In this document: in pieces, positions 28,063 to 37,706 of the stretch | Numbering within the stretch: the first letter of the stretch is position 1 | How the letters are laid out: the number at the start of each line of letters is the position of its first letter | NCBI RefSeq assembly: GCF_009905605.1 | Contig: NZ_JAAAKZ010000014.1 | Coordinates: 1 to 64,000, forward strand | Origin: Runella sp. CRIBMP | Lineage (GTDB): Bacteria; Bacteroidota; Bacteroidia; Cytophagales; Spirosomataceae | Direction: 5' to 3' | Length of the DNA: 64,000 nucleotides | Translations under genes and position numbers: made by a program | The notes under the pieces: model-generated | What the model was told of the DNA's origin: nothing | Databases searched by the model: none | The model's input: only the letters and a program-made list of their open reading frames with translations

Positions 28063-28617
28063 ATGAAAAAAATCGCAATGTTGCTCGTGTCGGCGTTATT
28101 CATCAACGCTTCTTTTGCCCAAGAAAAAACGGTTGAAGTAGGCGGAGCGCCGATGTATCCCTCAAAAAACATCGTTGAAAATGCCGTGAACTCAAAAGAC
28201 CACACTACCCTTGTTGCCGCCGTAAAAGCAGCGGGATTGGTTGAAACCTTACAGAGTGCTGGTCCATTTACCGTATTTGCTCCCACCAACGGAGCGTTTG
28301 ATAAATTGCCCAAAGGCACCGTAGAAACATTGGTAAAGCCAGAGAACAAGGGTACATTGACCACCATTTTGACCTATCACGTAGTGGCTGGCAAAATGGA
28401 TTCGAAAGCCATTGCGGAGGCCATCAAAGCAGGTGGTGGTACGGCTACTTTTAAAACGGTGCAGGGCGGTACGTTGAAAGCAATGATGAAGGGGAAGAAA
28501 TTGATTTTGTCGGATGAAAAAGGTGGCATGTCGACCGTAACCATCAAAGATGTGTACCAAAGCAACGGTGTCATTCATGTGATCGACACCGTGGTAATGC
28601 CAGGTGCAGGTGCGTAG
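28063..28617 (+). CDS. Secreted fasciclin (FAS1) domain protein
   Basis: 184 residues: signal peptide (MKKIAMLLVSALFINASFAQ) and a single FAS1 domain (about 40-182) with the H1 motif GPFTVFAPTNGAFDKLP and the H2-region ILTYHVVAGKMDSKAI. FAS1 proteins mediate adhesion or matrix binding in the periplasm or outside the cell. Monocistronic and followed by a terminator. Typical of single-domain FAS1 proteins in Cytophagales. Confidence 0.93.
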   Translation: MKKIAMLLVSALFINASFAQEKTVEVGGAPMYPSKNIVENAVNSKDHTTLVAAVKAAGLVETLQSAGPFTVFAPTNGAFDKLPKGTVETLVKPENKGTLTTILTYHVVAGKMDSKAIAEAIKAGGGTATFKTVQGGTLKAMMKGKKLILSDEKGGMSTVTIKDVYQSNGVIHVIDTVVMPGAGA

Positions 28618-28651
28618 TTAGGGAGTAAAGTTAGGAATAGGTTTAGAGAAG

Positions 28652-28688
28652 GCAGCGAGGAGCAAATATGTTCTTCGTTGCTTTTTTT
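28652..28688 (+). terminator. FAS1 gene terminator
   Basis: GCAGCGAGGA pairs with TCTTCGTTGC (two G-U pairs), followed by seven T. Confidence 0.75.
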
Positions 28689-28707
28689 ATGCCTTGCATA
28701 CGTGTTA

Positions 28708-29184
28708 TTAAAATAAACTTCCTTGTAATCCCCCTTTTTCATATTCAATCAGCCATTTTTTGCGCCAAAGTCCACCTGCATAACCCGTGAGTGAACCATC
28801 GGTGCCGATAATACGGTGGCAGGGAATAATCAACCAAATAGGATTTTTGCCATTGGCAGCGGCTACGGCCCGAATCGCTTTTTCGTCGCCCAAACGGCGC
28901 GATAAATCTAAATAGGATACTGTTCGCCCATAGGGCACTTTGAGCAATTCTTGCCAAACCCGTTTCTGAAAATCTGTGCCCTGTGGATTGAGCAGCAAAT
29001 CAAAGACCGTCCGTTGACCGTTAAAATAATCGGTCAGTTGCTCAATGGCGGGGGCTAAATCCTCTGGAATGGGGTGGTTGGAATGGAGAGAGGTACTATC
29101 TTTTATGCTAACAACTTGGATGCCATCGGTATCTCCTTCTACGTATGCAATGCCGAGTGGTGTTTGCAAATATGCAACAGACAT
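28708..29184 (-). CDS. ogt: Methylated-DNA-protein-cysteine methyltransferase
   Basis: 158 residues. Methyl-acceptor Cys122 is in the family signature IPCHRIIGTDGSL, with the recognition helix KAIRAVAAANGKNP and the N-terminal ribonuclease-like domain before it. It takes O6-methyl groups from guanine onto its own cysteine, once per molecule. Lacks an Ada N-terminal regulatory domain. Divergent from aspC, 86 bp between starts. Confidence 0.95.
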   Translation of the reverse strand: MSVAYLQTPLGIAYVEGDTDGIQVVSIKDSTSLHSNHPIPEDLAPAIEQLTDYFNGQRTVFDLLLNPQGTDFQKRVWQELLKVPYGRTVSYLDLSRRLGDEKAIRAVAAANGKNPIWLIIPCHRIIGTDGSLTGYAGGLWRKKWLIEYEKGGLQGSLF

Positions 29185-29237
29185 GGGGTTGGGTTGATAA
29201 ATTTTAAATAAAAATAGGAAGTTTTTGGACGGAATCG

Positions 29238-29245
29238 TAATTTTG
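29238..29245 (+). promoter_or_regulatory. Bacteroidota -7 box before aspC
   Basis: TAATTTTG matches TAnnTTTG exactly, 25 bp before the aspC start codon. The -33 element is not clear at the expected distance. Confidence 0.45.
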
Positions 29246-29270
29246 CGGCGAATTTTTTAAACCACCAAAT

Positions 29271-30488
29271 ATGTCTGCTGTTGTTGAAACGGCCAGTTCG
29301 TTGGCCGACCGCATTATTGCGCTGGAAGAATCCTCTACCTTAGGGATGACCAAAAAAGCGCGTGAATTGGCCGCTCAGGGCCATAAAGTGATTAGCTTGA
29401 GCGTCGGTGAGCCCGATTTCAAGACCCCTAAGCACATCTGCGAAGCTGCAAAGCAAGCCATTGACGAGGGTTACCACGGCTATTCGCCCGTGGCTGGTTA
29501 TGCTGATTTGCGTAAAGCCATTGCCGATAAGTTCAAAAACGAAAATAATATCAATTGGAAGGCCGAAAATATTGTGGTTTCGACGGGAGCCAAGCATTCG
29601 CTGGCCAACGTAATTCAGGTATTGGTCAACCCCGGTGACGAAGTGGTTATTTTGGCCCCTTACTGGGTGAGTTATTCCGAGATGGTTAAATTGGCAGAAG
29701 GTAAATCGGTGATCATCGACGGGAGCTTTGAAAATAACTTTAAAGTAACGCCTGACCAATTGGAGGCTGCCATTACGGAGCGCACGCGCATTGTGATGTT
29801 TGCTTCTCCCAACAACCCGACGGGTTCGGTTTATTCAGAAGCAGAATTGCGCGCTTTGGCCGCCGTTATCGCAAAACACGAAAATGTGTTTGTGTTGGCC
29901 GACGAAATCTACGAATACATCAACTTTACCCCACAAGGTCATTTTAGCATCGGTTCTATTCCCGAAATCCACGACCGCGTTATCACCGTCAACGGAGTAG
30001 CCAAAGGTTATGCCATGACGGGCTGGCGCATTGGTTACATCGGTGCCGCTAAATGGATTGCCGACGGGGTAGAAAAACTCCAAGGACAGGTAACTTCTGG
30101 AACGGGGTCTATTTCGCAGCGGGCCGCTTTGGCCGCTATTTCAGGGCCGAAAGATGCTGCCAAAGAAATGTGCGAAGCTTATGAGCGTCGTCGTAATTTG
30201 GTGGTGGGACTACTGAAAGAAATTCCTGGTTTCAAAGTAAATATGCCCGAGGGTGCTTTTTACGCCTTCCCTGACATCAGTGAATATTTCGGCAAATCTG
30301 ACGGGACTACTGTCATCAAAGATTCCGATGATTTTTGCACTTGGTTGCTCAATGAAGCCTATGTAGCCACGGTAGCAGGCTCTGGTTTTGGCGCTCCGAA
30401 GTGTATTCGTATCTCAACGGCGGCTTCTGATGAGAATCTGGTAGAAGCTTGTCGCCGAATCAAAGAAGCAGTAGCAAAATTAAACTAA
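29271..30488 (+). CDS. aspC: Aspartate aminotransferase (class I/II)
   Basis: 405 residues. PLP-binding Lys245 is in VAKGYAMTGWRIGY, with PNNPTG at 180-185, Asp211 and Tyr214 in LADEIYEY, and Arg253 plus a C-terminal CIRISTAASDENL carboxylate-binding Arg. The I-gamma type sequence fits aspartate:2-oxoglutarate aminotransferases of Bacteroidota. Interconverts aspartate/oxaloacetate with glutamate/2-oxoglutarate. Monocistronic with its own terminator. Confidence 0.92.
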   Translation: MSAVVETASSLADRIIALEESSTLGMTKKARELAAQGHKVISLSVGEPDFKTPKHICEAAKQAIDEGYHGYSPVAGYADLRKAIADKFKNENNINWKAENIVVSTGAKHSLANVIQVLVNPGDEVVILAPYWVSYSEMVKLAEGKSVIIDGSFENNFKVTPDQLEAAITERTRIVMFASPNNPTGSVYSEAELRALAAVIAKHENVFVLADEIYEYINFTPQGHFSIGSIPEIHDRVITVNGVAKGYAMTGWRIGYIGAAKWIADGVEKLQGQVTSGTGSISQRAALAAISGPKDAAKEMCEAYERRRNLVVGLLKEIPGFKVNMPEGAFYAFPDISEYFGKSDGTTVIKDSDDFCTWLLNEAYVATVAGSGFGAPKCIRISTAASDENLVEACRRIKEAVAKLN

Positions 30489-30502
30489 ATAAATAGCACA
30501 GT

Positions 30503-30540
30503 AAAAGGGCTGTTTCATACGTTGAAGCAGCCCTTTTTTG
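30503..30540 (+). terminator. aspC terminator
   Basis: AAAAGGGCTG and CAGCCCTTTT form a 10-bp stem followed by T-run, 14 bp after aspC. Confidence 0.85.
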
Positions 30541-30622
30541 TTTATTGAAGTGCCTGGTAATTAAAAAAACGAGGTTTTGAGAAACCTCAATGCAGGTTGT
30601 GAGCAACCCGCGTCAACCCGCA

Positions 30623-31468
30623 TCATAAAACTAATTCCTTCTTGTATTCTCTGGGGGTTTTACCCGTCACCGACTTAAACGTCTTGGTAAAATGGGAAAG
30701 GTTATTAAATCCGTTGGTATAACACACATCCGTCACCGACGGGTTTTGGGTAAACATCTTACACGCTTGCTTTACCCGGTACTCATTCACAAAATCGGTG
30801 AAAGTCATTTGGGTTATTTTTTTAAAATAACGACAAAATGAAGGGACGGTTAGGTTGGCCAAATCGGCGACGGTCTGTAAATCAATCTCGCTGCGATAGT
30901 TTTTTTCGACAAACGCGTAGATTTGTCGGATGCGGGCCTCTTCTCGGTGGCTGTGCTCGTACGAAATTCCGTTTATTTTGAGCAAATTATATTCCTTAGT
31001 GGTAGCCAATTCCTGCAAAATCAATAATAATTGAATGAGTCGTTCAAAGTAATTGAGCGAGGGCATCCGCAACATTTGTGCAGCAACATTTCGTTGGGTT
31101 TTTCCGTGAAAATTGAGCCCCTGTTTCGACAATTCAAAAAGACGTTTGATGGCGTGAAGTTCGGGACTTTGCAAAAAAGATTCTCCCAGAAAATTATCCC
31201 GCAACTGAATGACAATTTCTTCGTGCTCATTGTCGGCGCCGTAGCCAAAATTGAGGTGCGGAATATTGGGGCCAATAAACATCAAAGCGCCCTCTTCAAA
31301 GTGTGAAAGGTGCTGGCCGATGTGCCTTTTTCCGGTGCCTTTGTGGATATAAACAATTTCATATTCGGGATGCTGATGCCAAAAAAAACGATCTTCATGC
31401 GAGCGCCAGCGCAGTACTTTGAAAGAGCTGCCTTTGTCGGGGGTGATGTTTTCGTACTCGGTTTTCAT
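30623..31468 (-). CDS. AraC family regulator with N-terminal cupin
   Basis: 281 residues from ATG 31468; a TTG at 31495 would add nine. N-terminal AraC-type cupin (HQHPEYEIVYIHKGTGKRHI, GPNIPHLNF) and C-terminal double HTH (LQTVADLANLTVPSFCRYFK and NGFNNLSHFTKTFKSVTGKT). This layout is that of sugar-responsive AraC regulators such as those for uronate or arabinan use. No sugar gene is adjacent, so the target is not known. Confidence 0.9.
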   Translation of the reverse strand: MKTEYENITPDKGSSFKVLRWRSHEDRFFWHQHPEYEIVYIHKGTGKRHIGQHLSHFEEGALMFIGPNIPHLNFGYGADNEHEEIVIQLRDNFLGESFLQSPELHAIKRLFELSKQGLNFHGKTQRNVAAQMLRMPSLNYFERLIQLLLILQELATTKEYNLLKINGISYEHSHREEARIRQIYAFVEKNYRSEIDLQTVADLANLTVPSFCRYFKKITQMTFTDFVNEYRVKQACKMFTQNPSVTDVCYTNGFNNLSHFTKTFKSVTGKTPREYKKELVL

Positions 31469-31560
31469 GCTTGATTGTCGCGTATTCTTGCACAAATATT
31501 ATCAAAATGTTAAAATAGAACAAATTCTAGAAAAAAGGGTATAATTATTTTAAGAAAGAA

Positions 31561-31614
31561 ATGGCGACATTTGTAACGTTGTCAGAGAAGCAATCACACT
31601 ACTTTTCTCGCTAA
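31561..31614 (+). CDS. Possible 17-residue peptide upstream of an orphan terminator
   Basis: ATG to TAA, MATFVTLSEKQSHYFSR, preceded by AAGAAAGAA and followed 18 bp later by a strong terminator. No other gene can be the terminator's source on the plus strand. It could instead be part of a small RNA. Confidence 0.25.
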   Translation: MATFVTLSEKQSHYFSR

Positions 31615-31632
31615 AAACCTATGATGATAACA

Positions 31633-31660
31633 GAAAAAAGCGGCTTTGGTCGCTTTTTTC
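31633..31660 (+). terminator. Orphan plus-strand terminator
   Basis: GAAAAAAGCG and its complement with an 8-nt loop, followed by TTTT. It lies between a divergent AraC gene and the promoter of the SNF2 gene. Confidence 0.75.
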
Positions 31661-31679
31661 TTTTAGTTGAATTCAATAC

Positions 31680-31710
31680 TTGTTTGTAAGGTACTCCGGG
31701 CGTATATTTG
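31680..31710 (+). promoter_or_regulatory. Bacteroidota promoter of the SNF2 gene
   Basis: TTG at 31680-31682, 20 bp, then TATATTTG (31703-31710), an exact TAnnTTTG -7 box. The start codon is 79 bp further, leaving a leader of about 70 nt. Confidence 0.6.
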
Positions 31711-31789
31711 TAAACGTTCGAAAAGTGGCTCTACTTTTTGGATGTAGGTTTTGGATAAATCTCTTCCTTTTCTTCGGTAAAATTTTAGT

Positions 31790-34735
31790 ATGAAAGTCGC
31801 TACTACTCAGCCTTTTTCAATTGTTTATTCTCTTTTTCAGCACGAGTATCTCGGGTATTTGTTTGGGTCTTATGTGGTGCAGGTCAATGGAAAAGGAGAA
31901 CTCACACTACTAAATCAGATTGTTTCCTCCAAAAATGTGGCTGAATTTTCGAAGGGATTGGATGAGAATGATTTCGAATTGGTGAAGGCCATTGATGCGA
32001 TTCAGCAGGATACCATTTTTAAAAAATTTAACCCCAAAAAACTCCCCGCATTAGATTTTTTTCTAAAAGTATACGACCCACAAAAAGGCGATAAACTGAT
32101 ACAAGAGGCCATTGCGGGCTACATTGAAAAGTGGAAAGTAGAGATACTGGAACGTCTGAAATCCAAGGATTTGTACGTGATGGGCTCTGACGGGAATCCT
32201 GCTTGGAAAAAAATTGAGTGGATGCCTGAGCGGGCCAAAGTCTATTTTCATTTTAAGCGAAACGAAGAAAATACGCATTATTATCCCAACATAAAATACG
32301 CGGGCGAACGCCTGAATATTCGAAATCAGAATGCGTTGCTGGTCTGTGATGAACCCGCGTGGCTGTTGATTCAGGACAAACTATACCATTTTGACCGGTT
32401 CGTAGATGGAAAAAAAATACGTCCGTTTTTGACCAAACCCCAAATCATTATCCCTCGCACGGTCGAAGAGCAGTATTTCCAGCGATTTGTGGTGCCTTTG
32501 GTAGCGGCCTATGAAGTGTATGCCGATGGGTTTGAGATAAAATACGAGACCGCCGAACTGATTCCTATTCTGCATCTGACGGAGTTGACGTCCACTTCAA
32601 ATAAGGTGGCCACGTTGTTTGAACCGACGGATGACGATGACACCATTGCGACCGACGACACGTCGCAAGTGGTGCTGGAGTTGTCGTTTCGGTACGGAAA
32701 TTTCTTGTTTAAGTTTGATAGTTTTGCGGCCAATGCCAACGTGAGTTTAGAAAAAAGCGGTGATTCTTACCTCTTTCATAAAGTGAGGCGAGACATCCGC
32801 GTCGAAAAAGCCAAAGTGTTGTTGCTCAAAGGTCTGGGGTTGGATATGTTGCAGGGGCGCAAAAAAATGGCCCGAAGCGAGGCCTTTGAATGGCTCCGAA
32901 CTCACCATTTTACGTTGAAAGAAGCGGGAATTCAAATTCGGCAGAGTGCTGAAAACGGGAAGCAGTACTTTTTGGGATATTCCTCCATTGATATTTCGTT
33001 TGAAGAAGGTCGCGATTGGTTTGACATCTACGCCAAGGTATGTTTCGGAGAGTTTGAGATACCGTTTATAAAGCTTAAAAACCTGATTTTGGCCCGTAAA
33101 AAGGAATTTACGTTGCCCAACGGAGAAATTGCCATTATCCCCGAAGCGTGGCTGACGGCGTATTCCGAACTGTTTGCATTTGCCGAATATGACCCTGATA
33201 GTCAGCAGTTTTTGCTGCGTAAGCACCACCTTGCCCTTGTTCAGGAGTTTGCCGAAGATAGCCTCGCCAAGGTAATCATGAGCCGTAAATTGGAACAACT
33301 GCGCGACTTTAAAGAAATCGACGAAAATCCATTGCCCGAAGGTTTTGTGGGCACCTTGCGCCCGTATCAAAAAGCGGGGTATGACTGGATTAATTTCTTG
33401 AATAGTTACCGTTTGGGCGGTTGTTTGGCCGACGACATGGGCTTGGGCAAGACCGTGACCACCTTGGCCATGTTGCAGTACCAAAAAGAGAAGGGTGCGA
33501 ATCGACCTTCGCTGCTGGTGATGCCAACGTCGCTGTTATATAATTGGCAACTGGAGGCGCGGCGCTTTACGCCCCAATTGCGGGTGTTGGTCTATACTGG
33601 CACTTACCGCGATAAAAATCCCCGTCAGTTTGACGATTATGATTTGATTCTGACTTCCTACGGCATTGTGCGTATCGACATCGATATGCTGAAAAACTAT
33701 CCATTTCACTACATCATTCTGGATGAATCGCAGGCCATCAAAAACCCATCGTCGCACATTACCAAGGCCGTGATGCAACTGGATGCCCGCAATCGGTTGA
33801 TTTTAACGGGAACGCCACTCGAAAACACGACCATGGACTTATGGACGCAAATGACCTTTGTGAACCCCGGTTTGTTGGGTAGTCAATCGTATTTTAGGTC
33901 GCATTTTCAGATGCCGATTGAAAAACACAACGACGAAAAGCGTTCACAGAAGCTGTATTCGCTGATAAAACCGTTTTTGTTGCGCCGACATAAGTCGCAG
34001 GTTGCCTTGGATTTACCTCCTAAAGTGGAGAGTGTCCATTATTGCGACATGGTGGAGGAGCAGGAGCAGCGCTACGAAGAGACCAAGTCGTATTATCGTA
34101 ATTACATTTTAGAGCAGATTGAGGAGGAAGGCATTGCCAAGTCGCAGATTATGGTGTTGCAGGGGTTGACGAAGCTGCGACAACTCGCCAATCACCCACG
34201 CATGATTGATGAAGAATATGAAGGCGAATCGGGCAAATTAGAAGAAATTCAGGCAAAGTTGGAAGAGTTGTTGGCAGGAGACCATAAGGTATTGATATTC
34301 AGTCAATTTATTCGACACCTTACCATTTTGCGGCGTTATCTGGATCCGCGCGGCATTCGGTACGCGTATCTTGATGGCTCCACCAGCGACCGTCAGGCAC
34401 AGGTAGAACTTTTTCAGGAAAATGATGAAATAAAAATCTTCCTCATTTCGCTCCGGGCGGGGGGCTTAGGGTTGAACCTGACAGCCGCCGATTATGTATT
34501 TATTTTGGACCCGTGGTGGAACCCGGCCATTGAGGCGCAGGCCATTGACCGCGCCCACCGTATTGGGCAGCAACGGACCGTTTTTACCTACAAATTCATT
34601 ACCAAAAACTCGGTAGAAGAAAAAATTCTGGACTTGCAGCGAAGCAAGCAAAAACTTTTCAACGAACTGATTACGACCGAAGAAAGCTTTGTGAAATCCC
34701 TGACCAAAGAGGATATTATTGATTTGCTGGCGTAG
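31790..34735 (+). CDS. SNF2-family DNA-dependent ATPase/helicase
   Basis: 981 residues. A long N-terminal region (1-515) of the bacterial SNF2 type without a SWIM zinc finger, then a RecA-like core with Walker A CLADDMGLGKTVTT (Lys554), motif II ILDESQAIKN, motif III LTGTPLEN, and a C-terminal helicase lobe with FSQFIRHLTILRRYL, YLDGSTSDRQ, LRAGGLGLNLTAAD and AIDRAHRIGQ. Such enzymes remodel protein-DNA complexes or clear RNA polymerase. Monocistronic. No methylase or nuclease neighbour points to a defence role (DISARM-like systems also use SNF2 proteins), so a housekeeping role is the default. Confidence 0.93.
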   Translation: MKVATTQPFSIVYSLFQHEYLGYLFGSYVVQVNGKGELTLLNQIVSSKNVAEFSKGLDENDFELVKAIDAIQQDTIFKKFNPKKLPALDFFLKVYDPQKGDKLIQEAIAGYIEKWKVEILERLKSKDLYVMGSDGNPAWKKIEWMPERAKVYFHFKRNEENTHYYPNIKYAGERLNIRNQNALLVCDEPAWLLIQDKLYHFDRFVDGKKIRPFLTKPQIIIPRTVEEQYFQRFVVPLVAAYEVYADGFEIKYETAELIPILHLTELTSTSNKVATLFEPTDDDDTIATDDTSQVVLELSFRYGNFLFKFDSFAANANVSLEKSGDSYLFHKVRRDIRVEKAKVLLLKGLGLDMLQGRKKMARSEAFEWLRTHHFTLKEAGIQIRQSAENGKQYFLGYSSIDISFEEGRDWFDIYAKVCFGEFEIPFIKLKNLILARKKEFTLPNGEIAIIPEAWLTAYSELFAFAEYDPDSQQFLLRKHHLALVQEFAEDSLAKVIMSRKLEQLRDFKEIDENPLPEGFVGTLRPYQKAGYDWINFLNSYRLGGCLADDMGLGKTVTTLAMLQYQKEKGANRPSLLVMPTSLLYNWQLEARRFTPQLRVLVYTGTYRDKNPRQFDDYDLILTSYGIVRIDIDMLKNYPFHYIILDESQAIKNPSSHITKAVMQLDARNRLILTGTPLENTTMDLWTQMTFVNPGLLGSQSYFRSHFQMPIEKHNDEKRSQKLYSLIKPFLLRRHKSQVALDLPPKVESVHYCDMVEEQEQRYEETKSYYRNYILEQIEEEGIAKSQIMVLQGLTKLRQLANHPRMIDEEYEGESGKLEEIQAKLEELLAGDHKVLIFSQFIRHLTILRRYLDPRGIRYAYLDGSTSDRQAQVELFQENDEIKIFLISLRAGGLGLNLTAADYVFILDPWWNPAIEAQAIDRAHRIGQQRTVFTYKFITKNSVEEKILDLQRSKQKLFNELITTEESFVKSLTKEDIIDLLA

Positions 34736-34774
34736 GGGGGCGAAAAAAACATTAAACCCTTAGAAACAAAAAAA

Positions 34775-36946
34775 TCACCTCAAAATCAACAAATTCCCCC
34801 GAAAGATATGCCCTTCGGATTGCGTAATGATTTGGTATGCGTAGTTTCCTGACGGCAATGAAGTTCCGTTGAATGTACCGTCGAAAGGCTGTTTGTTGTT
34901 TTTTGTTGAATTGTAAATGGCGTGCCCCCACCGGTCAAAAATCTTGATTTCAGCCGCTGGAAATTCCTCCAATCCTCTGGGCTCCCAGGTGTCGTTGATT
35001 CCGTCGCCGTTGGGAGTAAAGGCATCGGGAATATATAGCCCCTGCACGATGTTGACCGTAATGGTATCTTTACTCGTACAACCATTGGAACCGCTGACGG
35101 TGAGTTGATATGAGGTGGTTTGGTCAGGGGTAGCGTAAGGACTGGCAACGGAGGGCGACGACAACCCCAAGGCGGGCGTCCATTGAAAATTAAAGCCATT
35201 GGAGGCGTTCAGTGCGTTGTTTTGATTCAACTGCACCCCCCCAACCGACGAAATGAATTGGTCGGGCCCCAATTCGAGCGGAGGTGAGGCCAGCACAACG
35301 GCGGTCTCGACGGCGGTGCCCGTTAGGCAGGCCTTGGGGTCGTCGAGCAAGTAAGAAATCTGGTGTGCTCCCGCGCCCGCATTTTTTGGCGAAAAAGTAT
35401 TTTTGTTTACCCCGTCACCGCTAAATTTACCCCCGGCTGGCGTGCCAGCCAAAGTAACTAAATTGGTATCATTGCTGCATCTGACGGGAATGATGTTCAT
35501 GCCAACTTTAACGGTGCTGTCCAATCTAATACTCAGCGGTGTGGATTGCCCTTGGCAGCCATTTTGGTCGGTAATGGCTACGGCGTATTGCCCTATTTGC
35601 GTTACTTTAAAGGTTGAATCGGTTGCCCCCGCGATGGCCACACTGTCGCGAAGCCATTGAAACTTGACCGATGGCTCGGAGGCCAAAGTCGAAAGTTTCA
35701 GGGAGCCACCGGGGCACAATAAACCGCTTGGCACGGAAGATTCAATCAATACTTTGGGATTGGGAACAATAGAAATGAACGCAGGCGAGGATGTATTGGT
35801 GTTGCAGGCCCCTTTTTTTGTCAACGTCACGGTGTAGGCTCCACCTTCTTTTACCACCAAAATAGAATCTTTTTGCCCCGCAATCACGGCTCCGTCTTTG
35901 AACCATTCGTAAGTAATATTGGGCTGCTTGGCCCCCGCATTGAGCTGGACGGTTTTGCCTTCGCATACCTTGGCAGAAGCCACGGCGCTGGGGCGATTCA
36001 CCTCGCTGATTCGAATGATGGCGGGCGGCGGCGGAAGGCAATCTTCAACTTTGATTTGGTATTCGCGGTATATTTCGCTCAATGGAACGCCGTTGCGGCT
36101 GTGTTTGATTAAAAAACCGACGGAGTAGACCCCCGCTTTGGCGGGCTTTGCCGAAATGGGTAAATTAGCAATCCCTTGTGCGTTAATCAAAAACATGGTC
36201 GGCAGGTAAAAATTCCCCCCGGGCAACATTTGATTTGGGGAAAAACCCGCTTTCCAAGCCACGGTTTGGTAACGAACTTTGGCCGTTGAATCGCCCGTCA
36301 GGGGGGAGGTGTTTTGGAGTTGGATGGTGTAATTGCCGCGTCCTAGGCCCGTTTTGAGCGGATTAGAGCCTACTTGGAGACTAAAATTGGTGTCTTCGTT
36401 GGTACAAAAATAATTGAATGAATCGGGCGTCCACTGCGGCGTGGTTTTGCCCGGCTCTAGGTTGTCAAAATATTCCCAAAGGTACTGAGGGGAAAACCAA
36501 TGATAGAGCACTATGTTGGAAGAGGCGACGTTTTCGGTGGGGTTTCGGTTGCCCACGGGGTCATTGATGATATAGTAGCCGTCGGGGTCAGAATATTTAT
36601 CAGGTTTGAGAATTAAGCTTTGGTTGTAATTGACAAAAACATAAGTCGTTTTTTCGCTTTTGTTGCAGGAGGATGCCGATTTTGTGCCGCTTATGTCTTT
36701 GCTTTTATCGGCAAAAAACGTTTCAATTAATTCGTTGTCTTTTTTTCGATAAATACCAAAACGAAGCCGATTGGGAAGCGCTTCATAACCCGCTTGGTCG
36801 GCAAAGAAAGTACAGCTTACATCGTACACATAAGCTGTATTTGTGGCCTGATAGCGCCGGTCAATCTGCCCTCCAAAGATGCGTTGAGCCTGAGCCACCA
36901 AACACAAACCTACCAAACCAAAGGCCAAAAAAATAGAGTAGCGCAT
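34775..36946 (-). CDS. Secreted protein with Ig/PKD-like repeats and T9SS type-B sorting domain
   Basis: 723 residues from ATG 36946 (MRYSIFLAFGLVGLCLVAQA, signal peptide). The middle holds Ig-like modules (VQLNAGAKQPNITYEWFKDG; LKLSTLASEPSVKFQWLRDS), a fold seen in Bacteroidota surface proteins. The C-terminus has the gliding-motility type IX sorting signature YIPDAFTPNGDGINDTWEP, FDRWGHAIYN and a final RGNLLILR. This directs export through type IX secretion and surface attachment. The binding partner is unknown. Confidence 0.92.
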   Translation of the reverse strand: MRYSIFLAFGLVGLCLVAQAQRIFGGQIDRRYQATNTAYVYDVSCTFFADQAGYEALPNRLRFGIYRKKDNELIETFFADKSKDISGTKSASSCNKSEKTTYVFVNYNQSLILKPDKYSDPDGYYIINDPVGNRNPTENVASSNIVLYHWFSPQYLWEYFDNLEPGKTTPQWTPDSFNYFCTNEDTNFSLQVGSNPLKTGLGRGNYTIQLQNTSPLTGDSTAKVRYQTVAWKAGFSPNQMLPGGNFYLPTMFLINAQGIANLPISAKPAKAGVYSVGFLIKHSRNGVPLSEIYREYQIKVEDCLPPPPAIIRISEVNRPSAVASAKVCEGKTVQLNAGAKQPNITYEWFKDGAVIAGQKDSILVVKEGGAYTVTLTKKGACNTNTSSPAFISIVPNPKVLIESSVPSGLLCPGGSLKLSTLASEPSVKFQWLRDSVAIAGATDSTFKVTQIGQYAVAITDQNGCQGQSTPLSIRLDSTVKVGMNIIPVRCSNDTNLVTLAGTPAGGKFSGDGVNKNTFSPKNAGAGAHQISYLLDDPKACLTGTAVETAVVLASPPLELGPDQFISSVGGVQLNQNNALNASNGFNFQWTPALGLSSPSVASPYATPDQTTSYQLTVSGSNGCTSKDTITVNIVQGLYIPDAFTPNGDGINDTWEPRGLEEFPAAEIKIFDRWGHAIYNSTKNNKQPFDGTFNGTSLPSGNYAYQIITQSEGHIFRGNLLILR

Positions 36947-37085
36947 TCGTTGTATATTGAGACCGAATGTCAAATTTAACAAAAAAAGATAAACATCGGT
37001 GACTATTCGGTAAAGTTGAAAACAGAATTATTCAAGGGTTTGTTATAAAAAAAATGCAAAATTTGCACTAAAAAGGCATTTATTC

Positions 37086-37688
37086 ATGCAACGTTTGGAT
37101 CTTAAATTTTATCAAAAATACGAAACGTTATCTTTGGCAAAACAGCTGTTGGGTTGCGAATTTATCCATGAGAGCCCGGAAGGGCGCACGGCTGGCATTA
37201 TCGTTGAAACCGAAGCGTACCTGACTGGCGACCCCGCTTGCCACGCCTACCGAAAAAAAACACTACGAAACGCTGCCATGTTTGGCCCGGCAGGTTCGGT
37301 GTATGTGTACCTGATTTATGGTATGTATCACTGCGTCAACATCGTCAGTGCCGTAGAAGGAAAAGGAGAAGCAGTGTTGATTCGCGCGCTGGAACCTACC
37401 GATGGGATTGAATTGATGGAACTCCGGCGGGCAGAAAGAAAGGGACAGAAGTTGATGGCGTTTTCGCTACGGGAACTTTGCAACGGGCCCGCAAAACTGG
37501 TACAGGCCATGGGAATTAGCCTGGCGGGTCACAATGGTAGCTCGCTCTTGGACGACGACCTCTACATTACTCCGCCCAAACAGACTGATTTTGAGGTGGT
37601 AACTACGACGCGCATCGGCATTACACAGGGGGCAGATTTGCCCTATCGTTTCTACATCAAAGGAAACCGCTTTGTGAGTAAAAAATAA
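37086..37688 (+). CDS. mpg: Alkyladenine (3-methyladenine) DNA glycosylase
   Basis: 200 residues, a typical bacterial AAG-family length. Catalytic Glu in GIIVETEAYLTGDPACHAY, with AAMFGPAGSVYVYLIYGMYH and ALEPT nearby, as in human AAG (Mpg). It flips and excises alkylated adenine and hypoxanthine from DNA. Convergent with the CpsB-like phosphatase gene, 18 bp between stops. No DNA-repair partner adjoins it. Confidence 0.93.
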   Translation: MQRLDLKFYQKYETLSLAKQLLGCEFIHESPEGRTAGIIVETEAYLTGDPACHAYRKKTLRNAAMFGPAGSVYVYLIYGMYHCVNIVSAVEGKGEAVLIRALEPTDGIELMELRRAERKGQKLMAFSLRELCNGPAKLVQAMGISLAGHNGSSLLDDDLYITPPKQTDFEVVTTTRIGITQGADLPYRFYIKGNRFVSKK

Positions 37689-37706
37689 TTGCCGTGAGTG
37701 CTTATC

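Noticed and set aside
32747..33484. Long minus-strand open frame of 245 codons inside the SNF2 gene
   Set aside because: Antisense to conserved helicase sequence; no family pattern and Gln-rich composition typical of shadow frames.
31790..34735. SNF2 gene as part of a DISARM-like defence island
   Set aside because: No methylase, DUF1998 or PLD nuclease neighbours; surroundings are housekeeping genes.
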